Positions 20,001 to 28,614 of a stretch of DNA of 64,000 bases are shown in pieces. A model generated the notes under the pieces. It had not been told where the DNA came from, ran no database searches, and saw only the letters and a list, made by a program, of their open reading frames with translations. The first letter of the stretch is position 1, and the number at the start of each line of letters is the position of its first letter. Both the position numbers and the translations under genes were made by a program. The DNA comes from Listeria rocourtiae FSL F6-920 (lineage in GTDB: Bacteria > Bacillota > Bacilli > Lactobacillales > Listeriaceae), in NCBI RefSeq assembly GCF_000525975.1, contig NZ_AODK01000018.1, forward strand, positions 1 to 64,000, in the 5' to 3' direction.

Positions 20001-21694
20001 CGGATTCGGTTTGCATTTTCAGCCGTTGGATTTAAAATGTTACCCTCATTTCCAAGCAACGTCATCGTCGAAATAACTGACTCCTCACGCAACCCATCAA
20101 TCGGTGGATTCGTCACCTGCGCAAACAACTGCTTGAAATAGTTAAACAACAACTGTGGCCGATAAGAAAGTACAGCAAGCGGCGCATCATACCCCATTGC
20201 CCCCATCGGATCTTTCTTCTCCGTCACCATCGGAATCAAGATTTTGCTCAACTCGTCCTGCGTATAACCAAACGCCCGCTGCAATTTGAAGCAATCCTTC
20301 TTATTCAATGAAATATATTCCAAACAATCCTGTTCCGTCAACGTCCCAATATCCGTCAACTCCGCGTTCAGCCATTCACGATAAGGCTTCTCCGTTGTCA
20401 ACTCCGATTTAATGACGTCATCCGAAATAATCTCGCCTTTTTCCAAATCAATCAGCAACATCGTGCCTGCACCGACCGTAACTTTGCGAATCACTTCTTC
20501 GGGCTCTACAGGTACAACACCCGTCTCCGAAGAATAAATAATCGTATGATCCCTTGTTTCATAATAACGCGCAGGTCGCAACCCATTCCGATCCAAAATT
20601 GTACCAATCACGCGACCGTTCGTAAACGAAATCGACGTTGGTCCATCCCATGGCTCCATCAACGTACTATGATATTCATAAAAAGCCCGTTTCGGATCTG
20701 TCATCGCCTTATTTTTATCCCAAGGCTCCGGAATCAACATCATCGCCGCATGAGGCAAGGTACGTCCCGTTTGCACCAAGAATTCCAGCGCATTATCAAG
20801 CGTCGCCGAGTCACTTCCATCCTCATCAATGACCGGCATCACTTTCGCCAAATCCGCACCAAACAAATCCGACTCCGCACGTTTCTCACGAGCTTTCATC
20901 CAGTTCAAATTCCCACGCTGCGTATTTATTTCCCCATTATGAATCAAATAACGATACGGATGTGCCCGCTCCCAACTCGGAAACGTATTCGTACTAAAAC
21001 GCGAATGAACGAGCGCGTAAGCTGACGTGTAAGCTGGATCCGCCAAGTCCAAATAATACTGATTGATTTGCTCTGGCGTCAACATCCCTTTAAAAATAAC
21101 TGTCCGCGTTGATAAGCTCGGCACATAAAACGTCTCTGTAACGCGTGCATCACCCGCTGCAAAATTCTCGATTTGCTTACGGATTAAATATAATTTCCGC
21201 TCAAAAGCTTCCTCATCAAGCGCCTCATCTTTCGCGATAAAAAGTTGGTACACAGCCGGTTCTGTTTTTTGCGCCCCCAGCCCAACCTTCGTCACATCTG
21301 TCGGCAATTTCCGCCATCCTAAGAAATCTTGCCCTTCCTGATCGATAAAGCATTCCGTCGCTGCCTGCAAAATTTTGCGCTGTTCGACATTTTGCGGGAA
21401 ATTAAACATCCCAACTGCATAATGATACTTTTCAGGTAATACAATATCGATTTTCGCACATGCCTCTTGGAAGAAGTCATCCGAAATTTCTAGAAGAATA
21501 CCCGCGCCATCACCTGTATCGCCGCCGACTTCCCCGCCACGATGCTTCAACTGACAAAGCATGTGAATTCCTTGCTCGACAATTTTATGCGAAGAACGCC
21601 CTTTAATATTAGCCACAAAGCCAATACCACAAGCATCATGTTCATTTTTTGGATCATACAAGCCATGTTTTTCAGGCATATTCGTCTGTTTCAT
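17099..21694 (-). CDS. gltB: Glutamate synthase large (alpha) subunit
   Basis: About 1531 residues. The class II amidotransferase domain starts after a propeptide, with the catalytic Cys at position 22 (HDACGIGF). The central and FMN-binding synthase domains follow, with the [3Fe-4S] cysteines in CHMDTCPVGVATQ; a C-terminal beta-helix GXGXG domain ends the protein. Ammonia from glutamine is channelled to 2-oxoglutarate. I start at the ATG at 21694 because GAGGAGG lies 8 bases upstream; the frame extends 11 codons further without support. Divergent from gltC. Confidence 0.97.
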   Translation of the reverse strand: MKQTNMPEKHGLYDPKNEHDACGIGFVANIKGRSSHKIVEQGIHMLCQLKHRGGEVGGDTGDGAGILLEISDDFFQEACAKIDIVLPEKYHYAVGMFNFPQNVEQRKILQAATECFIDQEGQDFLGWRKLPTDVTKVGLGAQKTEPAVYQLFIAKDEALDEEAFERKLYLIRKQIENFAAGDARVTETFYVPSLSTRTVIFKGMLTPEQINQYYLDLADPAYTSAYALVHSRFSTNTFPSWERAHPYRYLIHNGEINTQRGNLNWMKAREKRAESDLFGADLAKVMPVIDEDGSDSATLDNALEFLVQTGRTLPHAAMMLIPEPWDKNKAMTDPKRAFYEYHSTLMEPWDGPTSISFTNGRVIGTILDRNGLRPARYYETRDHTIIYSSETGVVPVEPEEVIRKVTVGAGTMLLIDLEKGEIISDDVIKSELTTEKPYREWLNAELTDIGTLTEQDCLEYISLNKKDCFKLQRAFGYTQDELSKILIPMVTEKKDPMGAMGYDAPLAVLSYRPQLLFNYFKQLFAQVTNPPIDGLREESVISTMTLLGNEGNILNPTAENANRIRLETPILSRKQYASIALQKKFAKPTAFINALFKAEEKENLAEVLDRLFAEADAKIEAGAELLVITDDGTNDEFIGIPALLMTSGLHHHLVKRGTRMKVSLIVKTAEARDVHHCAMLVGYGADAIFPYLAIDVFTNLIKDGRIKGFTVDEAESRYIEAITDGILKVMSKIGISTVQSYRGAQIFEAIGIGNDVIADYFPGTASQLGGIPLEVIAQESWLRHREAFHDIGFQEFTLDTGGEYQWRSNGEYHVFNPLAIHSLQQATRENNRETYDLYSDLMQNQNNAFLRGLLTFNSHGRKPIPIEEVEPAEAIFKRFKSGAMSYGSISQEAHEALAIAMNRIGGKSNSGEGGENPDRFLPDANGDWRRSAIKQVASGRFGVTSHYLVNADELQIKMAQGAKPGEGGHLPGEKVYPWISKTRGSTTGVGLISPPPHHDIYSIEDLSQLIFDLKNANKDARINVKLVSKTGIGTIAAGVAKGFADVILVSGYEGGTGAAARSSIRHTGVPWEIGLAETHQTLLLNGLRNQVVVETDGKLMTGKDVLVAAMLGAEEYGFATAPLVTLGCVMMRVCHMDTCPVGVATQNPELRKKFGGSADYVVNFFNFIVAEMRETMAELGFRSLEEIIGHKEYLETHERKESHWKAKHLDFSNMLYMDDFYKNQVQFCTKEQDHKIDQTLDMRELQAIVAPAIECGEKVTGRFPIRNIDRAVGTITGSYISRKYGAAGLPEDTIDLTFTGAAGQSFGAFAPKGMTLRIEGDANDYFGKGLSGAKLIVSPDAETPINAHDSAIVGNVTLYGATDGEAYIHGKAGARFAVRNSGADVVVEGIGDNGCEYMTGGTVVVLGETGENFAAGMSGGVAYVYAPNQANFTAKVNPELVTCRGITTSREERKLRELVENHVRYTGSEYARKLLTNWERELANFVYVIPNEFEIMLTRIEKLQSEGQTHEAAELQAFYEHKDGLLVEVTK

Positions 21695-21825
21695 CCTAAT
21701 TCCTCCTCGGTCGTGCATATTTTTCAAGAGTTCAAATAATTAAAGTTATAATTATGTAGCCCGTTCTATATTCTACCCATTAGTTTCTAGTTTATAACGT
21801 TTTGATGTAATGTCTATTCTAATCC

Positions 21826-21854
21826 TTTTCATTTATCGAAACAATATATATAAT
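21826..21854 (+). promoter_or_regulatory. Probable gltC promoter
   Basis: TATAAT at 21849-21854, with a weak -35 (TTTTCA, 21826-21831) at 17-bp spacing, 42 bases upstream of gltC. Confidence 0.55.
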
Positions 21855-21865
21855 AGAATAAAATG

Positions 21866-21880
21866 ATCTCTTTTTGAGAT
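21866..21880. promoter_or_regulatory. Candidate GltC-binding box
   Basis: Perfect dyad ATCTC-TTTTT-GAGAT in the gltB-gltC intergenic region, just downstream of the gltC -10. In Bacillus subtilis GltC binds ATCTC/GAGAT dyads in the same divergent arrangement to repress itself and activate gltAB. The assignment is by resemblance and position. Confidence 0.75.
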
Positions 21881-21896
21881 GGATTGGAGATAGATT

Positions 21897-22799
21897 ATGG
21901 AATTACGACAATTAAAATACTTTATCGAAGTCGCGCGCGTCGAACATATGACCCAAGCATCAGAGAATTTACATGTTGCCCAATCTGCCGTCAGTAGGCA
22001 GATAACAAAGCTTGAAGAAGAGCTCGGAATCAAGTTATTTGACCGGATTGGCCGCAATATGCAGTTGACAGCAGTCGGTCAGGATTTCTTGCGCCAGGCC
22101 AAAATCGGCTTACAAGAACTACAAAAAGCGCAGGCAATCGTAGAAGAATACGCCGATCCAACGATTGGTGAAATTCGCGTTGGACTGCCGAATTCGATTG
22201 CTACAAAAGTTCTGCCCGCCGTAATTTCCGCGTTTCAGGAGAAGTATCCGGATATTACGTATCGCTTTATGGAAGGTTCTAATCGGGATTTGAAGCAGAT
22301 GTTGGTGAATGGAGCACTTGATATGACGTTTTTATCACCAGTTCCAAAAGAAGATGACGAGATTATGCCACATCGGTTTTTTGATGAAAAATTGAAGTTA
22401 ATTGTACCGAGTAGACATCGGCTAGCTGGAGAGCACTCGGTTTCACTTGAAGATTTGGCGGATGAGAAGTTTATTTTATACCCAGAAGATTTCGATTTGT
22501 ATCATTTAGTAGAAGATACGGCGCGGATGAAAGGACTGGTGCTCGAGACTATTTTTCAAAGTCGGGATTTCCATACGATTCAAGGTTTGGTTGGTGCCGG
22601 GCTCGGGATTAGTATTTTACCAGAGATGATTTTGGATGGGGCGATATTTAAAGAGACGAGGAGTATTGCGCTGATGGATCAAGAATTACGGCGGTCGGTC
22701 GGGATTATCACGACAAAAAGACGGAACATGTCACCGTCTGAGACGTTGTTCCGTGATTTTTTGTTGGGGTATTTTGATAGCAGGGATTCCACAAGCTAG
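21897..22799 (+). CDS. gltC: LysR-family activator of glutamate synthase
   Basis: 300 residues, full-length LysR regulator. The N-terminal winged helix has LHVAQSAVSRQITKLEEELGIKLFDR (recognition helix about 28-47). The effector domain spans about 90-300, with GLGISILPEMI in the second lobe. Divergent from gltBD with a dyad between them, as for Bacillus GltC, which senses 2-oxoglutarate and glutamate. GGATTGGAGAT precedes the ATG. Confidence 0.92.
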   Translation: MELRQLKYFIEVARVEHMTQASENLHVAQSAVSRQITKLEEELGIKLFDRIGRNMQLTAVGQDFLRQAKIGLQELQKAQAIVEEYADPTIGEIRVGLPNSIATKVLPAVISAFQEKYPDITYRFMEGSNRDLKQMLVNGALDMTFLSPVPKEDDEIMPHRFFDEKLKLIVPSRHRLAGEHSVSLEDLADEKFILYPEDFDLYHLVEDTARMKGLVLETIFQSRDFHTIQGLVGAGLGISILPEMILDGAIFKETRSIALMDQELRRSVGIITTKRRNMSPSETLFRDFLLGYFDSRDSTS

Positions 22800-22813
22800 C
22801 GCTTGATGCTGCA

Positions 22814-23122
22814 TCACAATTCCATGAAAGTAATTTTCATTTGAAACTTGGATGTTGAAGCTACAATAATGAACAGCCCTATTAATCCAATTGCATATAT
22901 TCATTTGTTTCCTGCTAATTCTCTCGGCGCATTGTGAACCCTAACTGATATCACTGGCGCTAAAGTCCATCCTTTATCTAAACCAATAACATACATTGGT
23001 AGTGCAATCGCTATCCAACAACCAGCACGTATATCAGATAAGCTCATCCATAATAAGCCAATAAATAACAGGGAAATGGATATTACATGGCTTGTATCAA
23101 AGACCACGTGTAGTACGTTCAT
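22814..23122 (-). pseudogene. Remnant of a small membrane protein gene
   Basis: From 23122 the frame encodes two hydrophobic segments (…VISISLLFIGLLWM…, CWIAIALPMYVIGL), then ...RELAGNK and TGA. In the same frame a further helix IYAIGLIGLFIIVAST and a polar tail follow to a second stop at 22814. The start lacks a ribosome site. This looks like a decayed or point-mutated gene of three helices. I do not recognise the family. It borders the ATPase/RloB pair and may be debris from insertion there. Confidence 0.4.
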
Positions 23123-23248
23123 CTGCTTGATATATTAAAATATAGATAAACATAATCTCTCTCAATAATTTCAAATACCTAACACAAAAAACACACTCTT
23201 TTTCCACAGATGGTATAATAAACAAAAAAAAGACAGGAGTCGAGTCCC

Positions 23249-24587
23249 ATGTTCTCCAAAATCACCATCCAAAACTTCTTTTCCATTCATGATAAAATAA
23301 CCTTGAACCTCGATCATAGCTATAATTCAGCCAGCACGTTCACCCAAAATACGCTCTATACCTACTATGATAATCAGAAAAAAAAGATGCATCCTAAACG
23401 GGGCAATCCTGTACGGCGCCAATGCATCCGGTAAAACCAATCTTCTCTATGCCTTTGAATTCATTCGCACAATGCTGCAAAAAAGCCACACGTACACCGA
23501 AAAAACTGATTTTGAAATCACGCCCGACAGCTTCAAGTTCTCAGAAACAAAAGATACGACAAGCCGCTTTTCTGTGACGTTTATTGAGCCAAATTTTCAG
23601 GAAAACCAAGACATCCAATACACATACGAACTGGCCATCGATGCGGTGAGCTTGGAAATCCAACAAGAATCCTTAACATACAAAAAAATGCTCAAAACAA
23701 CATTATCAAAACCGATTACCATTTTTGAAAGATTTCAAAGTCGTATTTCCCAAAAAAACACTAATTTAAAAGCGCTTTTCAATAAAATCGAACAGGAAAA
23801 CATGACTCATAAATCCATTCTATCCATGCTCATTCACGACATCAACACAGCCTATTTCAGTAAAGAAACAGCCTCACCTGCCTACAAAGTAGCCCAATGC
23901 CTAGCACGCCAAATCACAAAAGGTTTCCAAACAAAGCAATTCGATGGTGATTCCCTAGAAGCATTTGCCGAACAAATAAACAATGATAGCGATTTCAAAA
24001 ATAAAATTCTCGAGACACTCTATGACTTCGATTTTGCGATTCATGATTTTTCCGTTACTGATATGACAGATAATCTGGTGGCATCTATTGAACAAGCTAC
24101 TTTTTCTGATGAAGTTAAAGCGCAATTAATTACAACAACAAAAAAGAACAGGCGCTATGAAATCAGCACTGCACATGTTGTCGATGACGTAAATTATCCA
24201 CTAAGTATGAGCATGGAGTCCGATGGTACAAAGAAATTCCTAGAAAGCTCGATTCGGTTTTTCGATGCGTTAGAGAACGAAATTCTCTTTATTAGCGATG
24301 AATTCGACAACAAATACCACACCAAAATCCAAGAAGGCTTGCTGAACAAATTTATCCATCAAGAAAACGAACAACAAGCCCAGTTCATCATCGCCTCTCA
24401 CAATCCACTCCTGCTAAATCCCGACCGTTTCGCCAAAGAACAAGTTATTTTCATCCAGAAAGATCGTGAAACTCAGACTAGTGAAGTGTTTAGCCTTAGC
24501 GAATTTAAAGAGGTCACCTACGATAATCATAATTGGATAACGCTTTATTTAGACGGTCGCTTTGGAGCCGTTCCGGAGGTGTTTTAA
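23249..24587 (+). CDS. AAA-family ATPase of an RloA/AbiL-like defence pair (one frameshift)
   Basis: About 446 residues reconstructed. The N-terminus ITIQNFFSIHDKITLNL is typical of SMC-like/OLD-like AAA_15 ATPases. Walker A is GANASGKT (after the break), Walker B is ILFISDEFDN, and IASHNPLLL is the switch His. The 8-A run 23378-23385 splits the frame; seven A gives KKRCILNGAILYGANASGK. The next gene, one codon away, is RloB-like. RloA/RloB pairs are homologous to the lactococcal abortive-infection proteins AbiLi/AbiLii, so a phage-defence role is likely. It starts behind GACAGGAG. Confidence 0.85.
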
Positions 24588-25247
24588 ATGAGCCGCGAAA
24601 TTCGTAAAATCGTCCACCTATTCATCCCAGAGGATAGTGGTGGTGTCAAACCAAACAGCTGCGAAGCCCACTATTTCAAACTACTTTTCCAACGCAGACT
24701 TAAAAACTACCAGCTAAAAATTTACACACACGCGCAAGAAACCAAATTCAAAAAAGCACTGAAATTCAGCGCCCATCCTGATGATAAATTTTTCATTATA
24801 ACCGACTTGGATTTTACAGAAGACCGCTCTAACCTGCGATACGTCAAGAAAAAAATCCGTAATCTGGCAAGTCTAGGCGATAATGCTCAACTATTCGTTT
24901 CCGGTCGCAGTTTTGAAGTTTGGCTCTGCATGTACCACGGCGTCTACACGAAGCGCTTCATCTCCCAAGCTGCACTTAATAAAACCGTTGCCCGAGACTA
25001 TACAAAAAAAGAACGCTGGTACATCAAAGAACGCGGGCGACTCTATACCAATTTACGAGCAGCCAGCGCCAATGCAAAAAAATCTCGGAGAATTATCCTA
25101 TCTGGCAGTGCGCGTGACAAAAAACGCTATGTAACAGAACTTCCTGATTTTAAAGAGGAAGCTCTGCTCGATTACTTCATTACCCGCGAAACATTCACAT
25201 ATGTGGATTTACTGGTGAAGGAACTACAAGCGCTAAGTCGAGATTAA
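24588..25247 (+). CDS. RloB-family protein, partner of the upstream ATPase
   Basis: 219 residues of the RloB (AbiLii-like) family. Recognisable parts are an acidic strand FFIITDLDF (about 65-73) and the family signature SGRSFEVWLCMYHGVY (about 104-119). In related TOPRIM-like effectors these acidic strands form the metal site, so it may be a nuclease triggered by the ATPase. That is inference: no biochemical assignment follows from the sequence. It abuts the ATPase stop, with GGAGG inside the ATPase end. Confidence 0.8.
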   Translation: MSREIRKIVHLFIPEDSGGVKPNSCEAHYFKLLFQRRLKNYQLKIYTHAQETKFKKALKFSAHPDDKFFIITDLDFTEDRSNLRYVKKKIRNLASLGDNAQLFVSGRSFEVWLCMYHGVYTKRFISQAALNKTVARDYTKKERWYIKERGRLYTNLRAASANAKKSRRIILSGSARDKKRYVTELPDFKEEALLDYFITRETFTYVDLLVKELQALSRD

Positions 25248-25277
25248 ATAATACGAACCCATTAAGTTTTAAGGAGC

Positions 25278-25936
25278 CTAGCTATTCTGTCGTTTATTAA
25301 CCTCTATTGTAATGAATTCTGGCAAATAGCTAGGAGTACATCCTTTTGCGACAACTTCATCTTTATAAAGTTCCGTTCTCTCGCCTAGTTTAATACAACG
25401 GGCACGCATTTTCTCATCATATACGCCAATCCAACCTGCTAGAAAATTCATGGCCCACTTCACTTCCGGCTCCTCTTTCATAATATCGGCCTCTATGAAA
25501 GATAACAAATCCTCGGTATTATCTGGCGGTGTTTGTCCAGTCCATCTAAGGCGTGCTTGATAGTACCAAAAAATGCGTCTTTGGAGAGCAGAATCACTGT
25601 CTTTCCATGATTCCATCAATGCAATTGTTTTCTTATCTTTGGCAAGCTGGTTAGCCATTAACCAGTCCATTAAATTATTTCGCTCATTGAAAGGGTGCGT
25701 CAGCATATCTTTATCCAGCTTATTTAAAGTAGCTTGCGTGAGCAGTTTTTTTGTCCATAATTAAGATGGCTAGTAGTCTCGGCAAAAAGGCTTCGCTTGA
25801 CCAAAGTTCCATAGCCAGGTCGTGATTTTTTTTTAGTATCTTTCGCAATTTTTCTTAAATCGCCTAGCTTCGTTTGACTATTAATCTGAGCTAAGATATT
25901 TTCCGCTTCTGAAGAGCGTTTCACTTTATTATCCAT
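25278..25936 (-). CDS. AlkD-like DNA alkylation repair family protein (two frameshifts)
   Basis: About 219 residues when joined. HEAT-like all-helical fold of the DNA alkylation repair/AlkD superfamily. The N-terminal …INSQTKLGDLRKIAKDTKKN is a family-like opening, and the C-terminal half has WAMNFLAGWIGVYDEKMRARCIKLGE. Breaks occur at T runs 25826-25834 (9, wants 8) and 25746-25752 (7, wants 6); repair gives a continuous protein (HDLAMELWSSEAFLPR…). Members excise or bind alkylated bases, though many are uncharacterised. Convergent with the ATPase/RloB pair. Confidence 0.82.
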
Positions 25937-25971
25937 TGTTAATAACTCCTTTTTTAAGCACTATTCACTTA

Positions 25972-26466
25972 TCAAACAACATCAAAACTCGCTGGATAAC
26001 GAACCATTCCGGATGGAACCGGTTCTGCTAGCGGGTACACCATAAAATTCACGTCCGGAACATCAAAAGGTGCCGTAATTTGATAGTTTTTTGCTAACTC
26101 AAACCCAAATCGTGGATAATAGGTTTCATGTCCTAAAACGCTGATACAACTGTATTTTGTGGCTTTCGCTTTTACAATCCCAGCCTCAATTAACTGTGCA
26201 CCAATACCTTTGGCTTGCCATTCGGGTTTCACAGCAACTGGTGCTAATACTAGAATTAGCTCCTCACCAACATAGCACTCACTCAACAAACTATAGCCAA
26301 TAATTTCTGCGCCAGTCCTCGCAACAAGCGCCAGTTCCGGCACGTAATGTTCAGAATCAACAATTGCATCCACTAAATGGCTTTCCGCATGCGTTGGAAA
26401 ACTTGCTTTTAGTACCTCACGAACTCCGATTGTATCTTCTTGCTTTACTACATCAATCGTAATCAT
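25972..26466 (-). CDS. GNAT-family N-acetyltransferase (YhbS-like)
   Basis: 164 residues. GNAT fold with the acetyl-CoA loop region LAPVAVKPEWQAKGIGAQLI (about 75-95) and the YYPRFGFELA segment that marks the YhbS subgroup. The acceptor substrate is unknown. It overlaps the stop of the upstream dehydrogenase by four bases (ATGA), so the two are translationally coupled. Confidence 0.88.
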   Translation of the reverse strand: MITIDVVKQEDTIGVREVLKASFPTHAESHLVDAIVDSEHYVPELALVARTGAEIIGYSLLSECYVGEELILVLAPVAVKPEWQAKGIGAQLIEAGIVKAKATKYSCISVLGHETYYPRFGFELAKNYQITAPFDVPDVNFMVYPLAEPVPSGMVRYPASFDVV

Positions 26467-27563
26467 ATAGAACGCACTCCTGTCATTAGAACTTCCAATT
26501 CTTTGATTGCTCTCAAAACAGTGGCCGCCGTAATCACGCCCGGCATTAAGTGAATCGTCTCATCCACCGCGGTCGCACGCTCTGCCACCTGCTTTAATTC
26601 CATGTCCGACAAGCTATCCAATCCCATGTCATACAAACACGTCGGAAGCCCTAACTCCCGATAAAATGGTATCAATCTCATAATCTCATCCGACCGTCCC
26701 TCCATCATCAATTGCACAAAAACACCGTATGCCACTTTATTCCCGTGCAGTAAATGATGCGTCGCCTCCACAGCCGTCAGCGCATCATGAATCGAATGCG
26801 CGCCAGAAGTCCTGCCATAATCATCGCCAAAACCACCGACCATGCCACCAATCATTATATTCGTTTCAACTACTTTCACAAACGCCTCACTCAGTTCTCC
26901 ATCACGCATCGCTGCAAGCGCCGCAGCACTCGATTCCAGCAAAATATCCCGACATAATTTTGCCGTGTAAAGCGAAATATCAATCTCCACAGAACGTTCC
27001 GCAAGTTGCGAAATAATCACATCAGCCTCGTACCATTTAGCCAATGTATCACCAATCCCAGCGACCATCAACTCGATTGGCGAATCCAAAATCACCGAAG
27101 GATCGAGCAACACAAGCGCATTACTTCGCGCAAAAATATCATATTGCAACATTTCCCCGCGCGCGTCATACATCACACTAAGCGGCGTCCAAGCAGCACA
27201 AGTAGCCGCCAAGGTTGGTAAAATAACGACCGGTACCACCAAACAAACCGCAACCGCCTTCGCCAAATCCGCAACTTTTCCGCCTCCGACAGCAATAATT
27301 GCTTCCACATTCGCTGTTTTTGCAACAGCAACCATCCGATCTCGTTCCTCAAACGAACATTCGCCGCCATATTGCTCAAAAATCATTTCCACACCTGGCA
27401 ATTCTGGAAAAAAACGGCGCGCTTTCTCCCAAGAAACACCACCATGAATCACCAAAATACGCTTCACATCACGACGTTCCAAATGCTCGCCAAGCGCCTC
27501 CCATGCACCAACGCGACATTCAAATTCCTGCGGTGCACCGCGAACAATCAAACTTTTTTCCAC
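26463..27563 (-). CDS. Iron-type alcohol/glycerol dehydrogenase-like protein
   Basis: 366 residues, GldA-type branch of iron/zinc alcohol dehydrogenases. The NAD loop is AVGGGKVADLAKA (about 91-103). Candidate metal ligands are Asp in AGIGDTLAKWYE, His in SGAHSIHDAL and His in HLLHGNKVAYG. It probably oxidises a polyol or reduces a small ketone. It lies a few bases after virS with no terminator between, so it may be cotranscribed with the vir locus. Confidence 0.88.
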   Translation of the reverse strand: MEKSLIVRGAPQEFECRVGAWEALGEHLERRDVKRILVIHGGVSWEKARRFFPELPGVEMIFEQYGGECSFEERDRMVAVAKTANVEAIIAVGGGKVADLAKAVAVCLVVPVVILPTLAATCAAWTPLSVMYDARGEMLQYDIFARSNALVLLDPSVILDSPIELMVAGIGDTLAKWYEADVIISQLAERSVEIDISLYTAKLCRDILLESSAAALAAMRDGELSEAFVKVVETNIMIGGMVGGFGDDYGRTSGAHSIHDALTAVEATHHLLHGNKVAYGVFVQLMMEGRSDEIMRLIPFYRELGLPTCLYDMGLDSLSDMELKQVAERATAVDETIHLMPGVITAATVLRAIKELEVLMTGVRSI

Positions 27564-27569
27564 AAGCCC

Positions 27570-28613
27570 TCAGTCCTTTGCAATTAATAAATAATCCTCT
27601 TTTTGTTGAAACGTAATTACAATCTCTGTTCCAACACCATTTTCCGAAGATATAGCAATCTGATGTCCTAATTTACCCGACATTTGTCGCGCTAAATAAA
27701 GCCCCATTCCAGTTGCCTTCTTCTCCGTCCGACCAATCATTCCAGTAAAGCCTTGCTCAAAAACGCGTGGTAAATCCTCATCCTTAATTCCGATGCCATT
27801 ATCACGAATATGTAGCGCCACAGTTCCATCAGAAGCACTCACATCACACCAAACCTTAATTTCGCCACCATCATCCGTATATTTCAGCGCATTCGTCATC
27901 ACCTGATCCAAAATAAAACCGAGCCATTTGCTATCACTGCGCACATCGACCTTAATTTCCGCCAAATCAAGCTTCATTTTTTTCGAAATAAACAGTTTTG
28001 AATGTCGCTTCACACAATCTCGAATCACAGGCCCTAACGCCATTTCCTGAATAAAGTAATCCTTTGCAAACGTGTCCAGTCGTGAATAGTAAAGCGCCTG
28101 CATGACGAGTCGATCGATCGAATCAAGCTCCGCCTCCACACCGCGATAAATCGTCGCAGGATCGTTCAAATCGGGATTGTTAATCAGCATTTTGCTCGCC
28201 ACAATCGGCGTTTTCACCTCGTGTACCCAGTATAAAATGAAATCGTGATACTCCTCTTGTTTATCACGTAGCTTCGTAAGTGCCCGCTGTTCCTCCAAAT
28301 GTTTTTTCCGCATCAATTCATTGAAAAAAGCCTGTTCGCGCGTCCGTGGTTTTGGCAGTAACTCCAGAATATTTTCCTCAATCTCGCCATCTACCAATTT
28401 CTTCATCTCGTTCCAATACGTACGTTTAAACGAATAACCGAGTACCAAATACGCCAGCAAAAACAGTAACATAAATACGTACAAATAAATGATATTACCG
28501 AGTGTCAACTGACTGTTCGGATCAACTGCAAGCAAAACACCAATAAAAAACATCACGACCACAAAGAACAATAGAAAAAATTTCTTATCGCGTACATAGC
28601 TCCACCAATTCAT
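27570..28613 (-). CDS. virS: Intramembrane-sensing histidine kinase VirS
   Basis: About 347 residues from the ATG at 28613, chosen because TGGAGG lies 6 bases upstream. Two N-terminal helices (about 12-30 and 39-60) with a very short outer loop, then a DHp domain with WVHEVKTP (His131 phosphorylated) and an HATPase with NALKYT, DNGIGI and GMGLYLA. This is the BceS architecture: the kinase has no sensor domain and reads the flux state of its partner ABC transporter. In Listeria it pairs with VirR to control envelope modification genes such as dltABCD and mprF. The start lies one base after the adeC stop. Confidence 0.92.
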   Translation of the reverse strand: MNWWSYVRDKKFFLLFFVVVMFFIGVLLAVDPNSQLTLGNIIYLYVFMLLFLLAYLVLGYSFKRTYWNEMKKLVDGEIEENILELLPKPRTREQAFFNELMRKKHLEEQRALTKLRDKQEEYHDFILYWVHEVKTPIVASKMLINNPDLNDPATIYRGVEAELDSIDRLVMQALYYSRLDTFAKDYFIQEMALGPVIRDCVKRHSKLFISKKMKLDLAEIKVDVRSDSKWLGFILDQVMTNALKYTDDGGEIKVWCDVSASDGTVALHIRDNGIGIKDEDLPRVFEQGFTGMIGRTEKKATGMGLYLARQMSGKLGHQIAISSENGVGTEIVITFQQKEDYLLIAKD

Positions 28614-28614
28614 A

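Noticed and set aside
17413-21025. Many open frames opposite gltB and gltD
   Set aside because: They follow codon structure of a conserved long gene on the other strand and have low-complexity basic composition; shadows.
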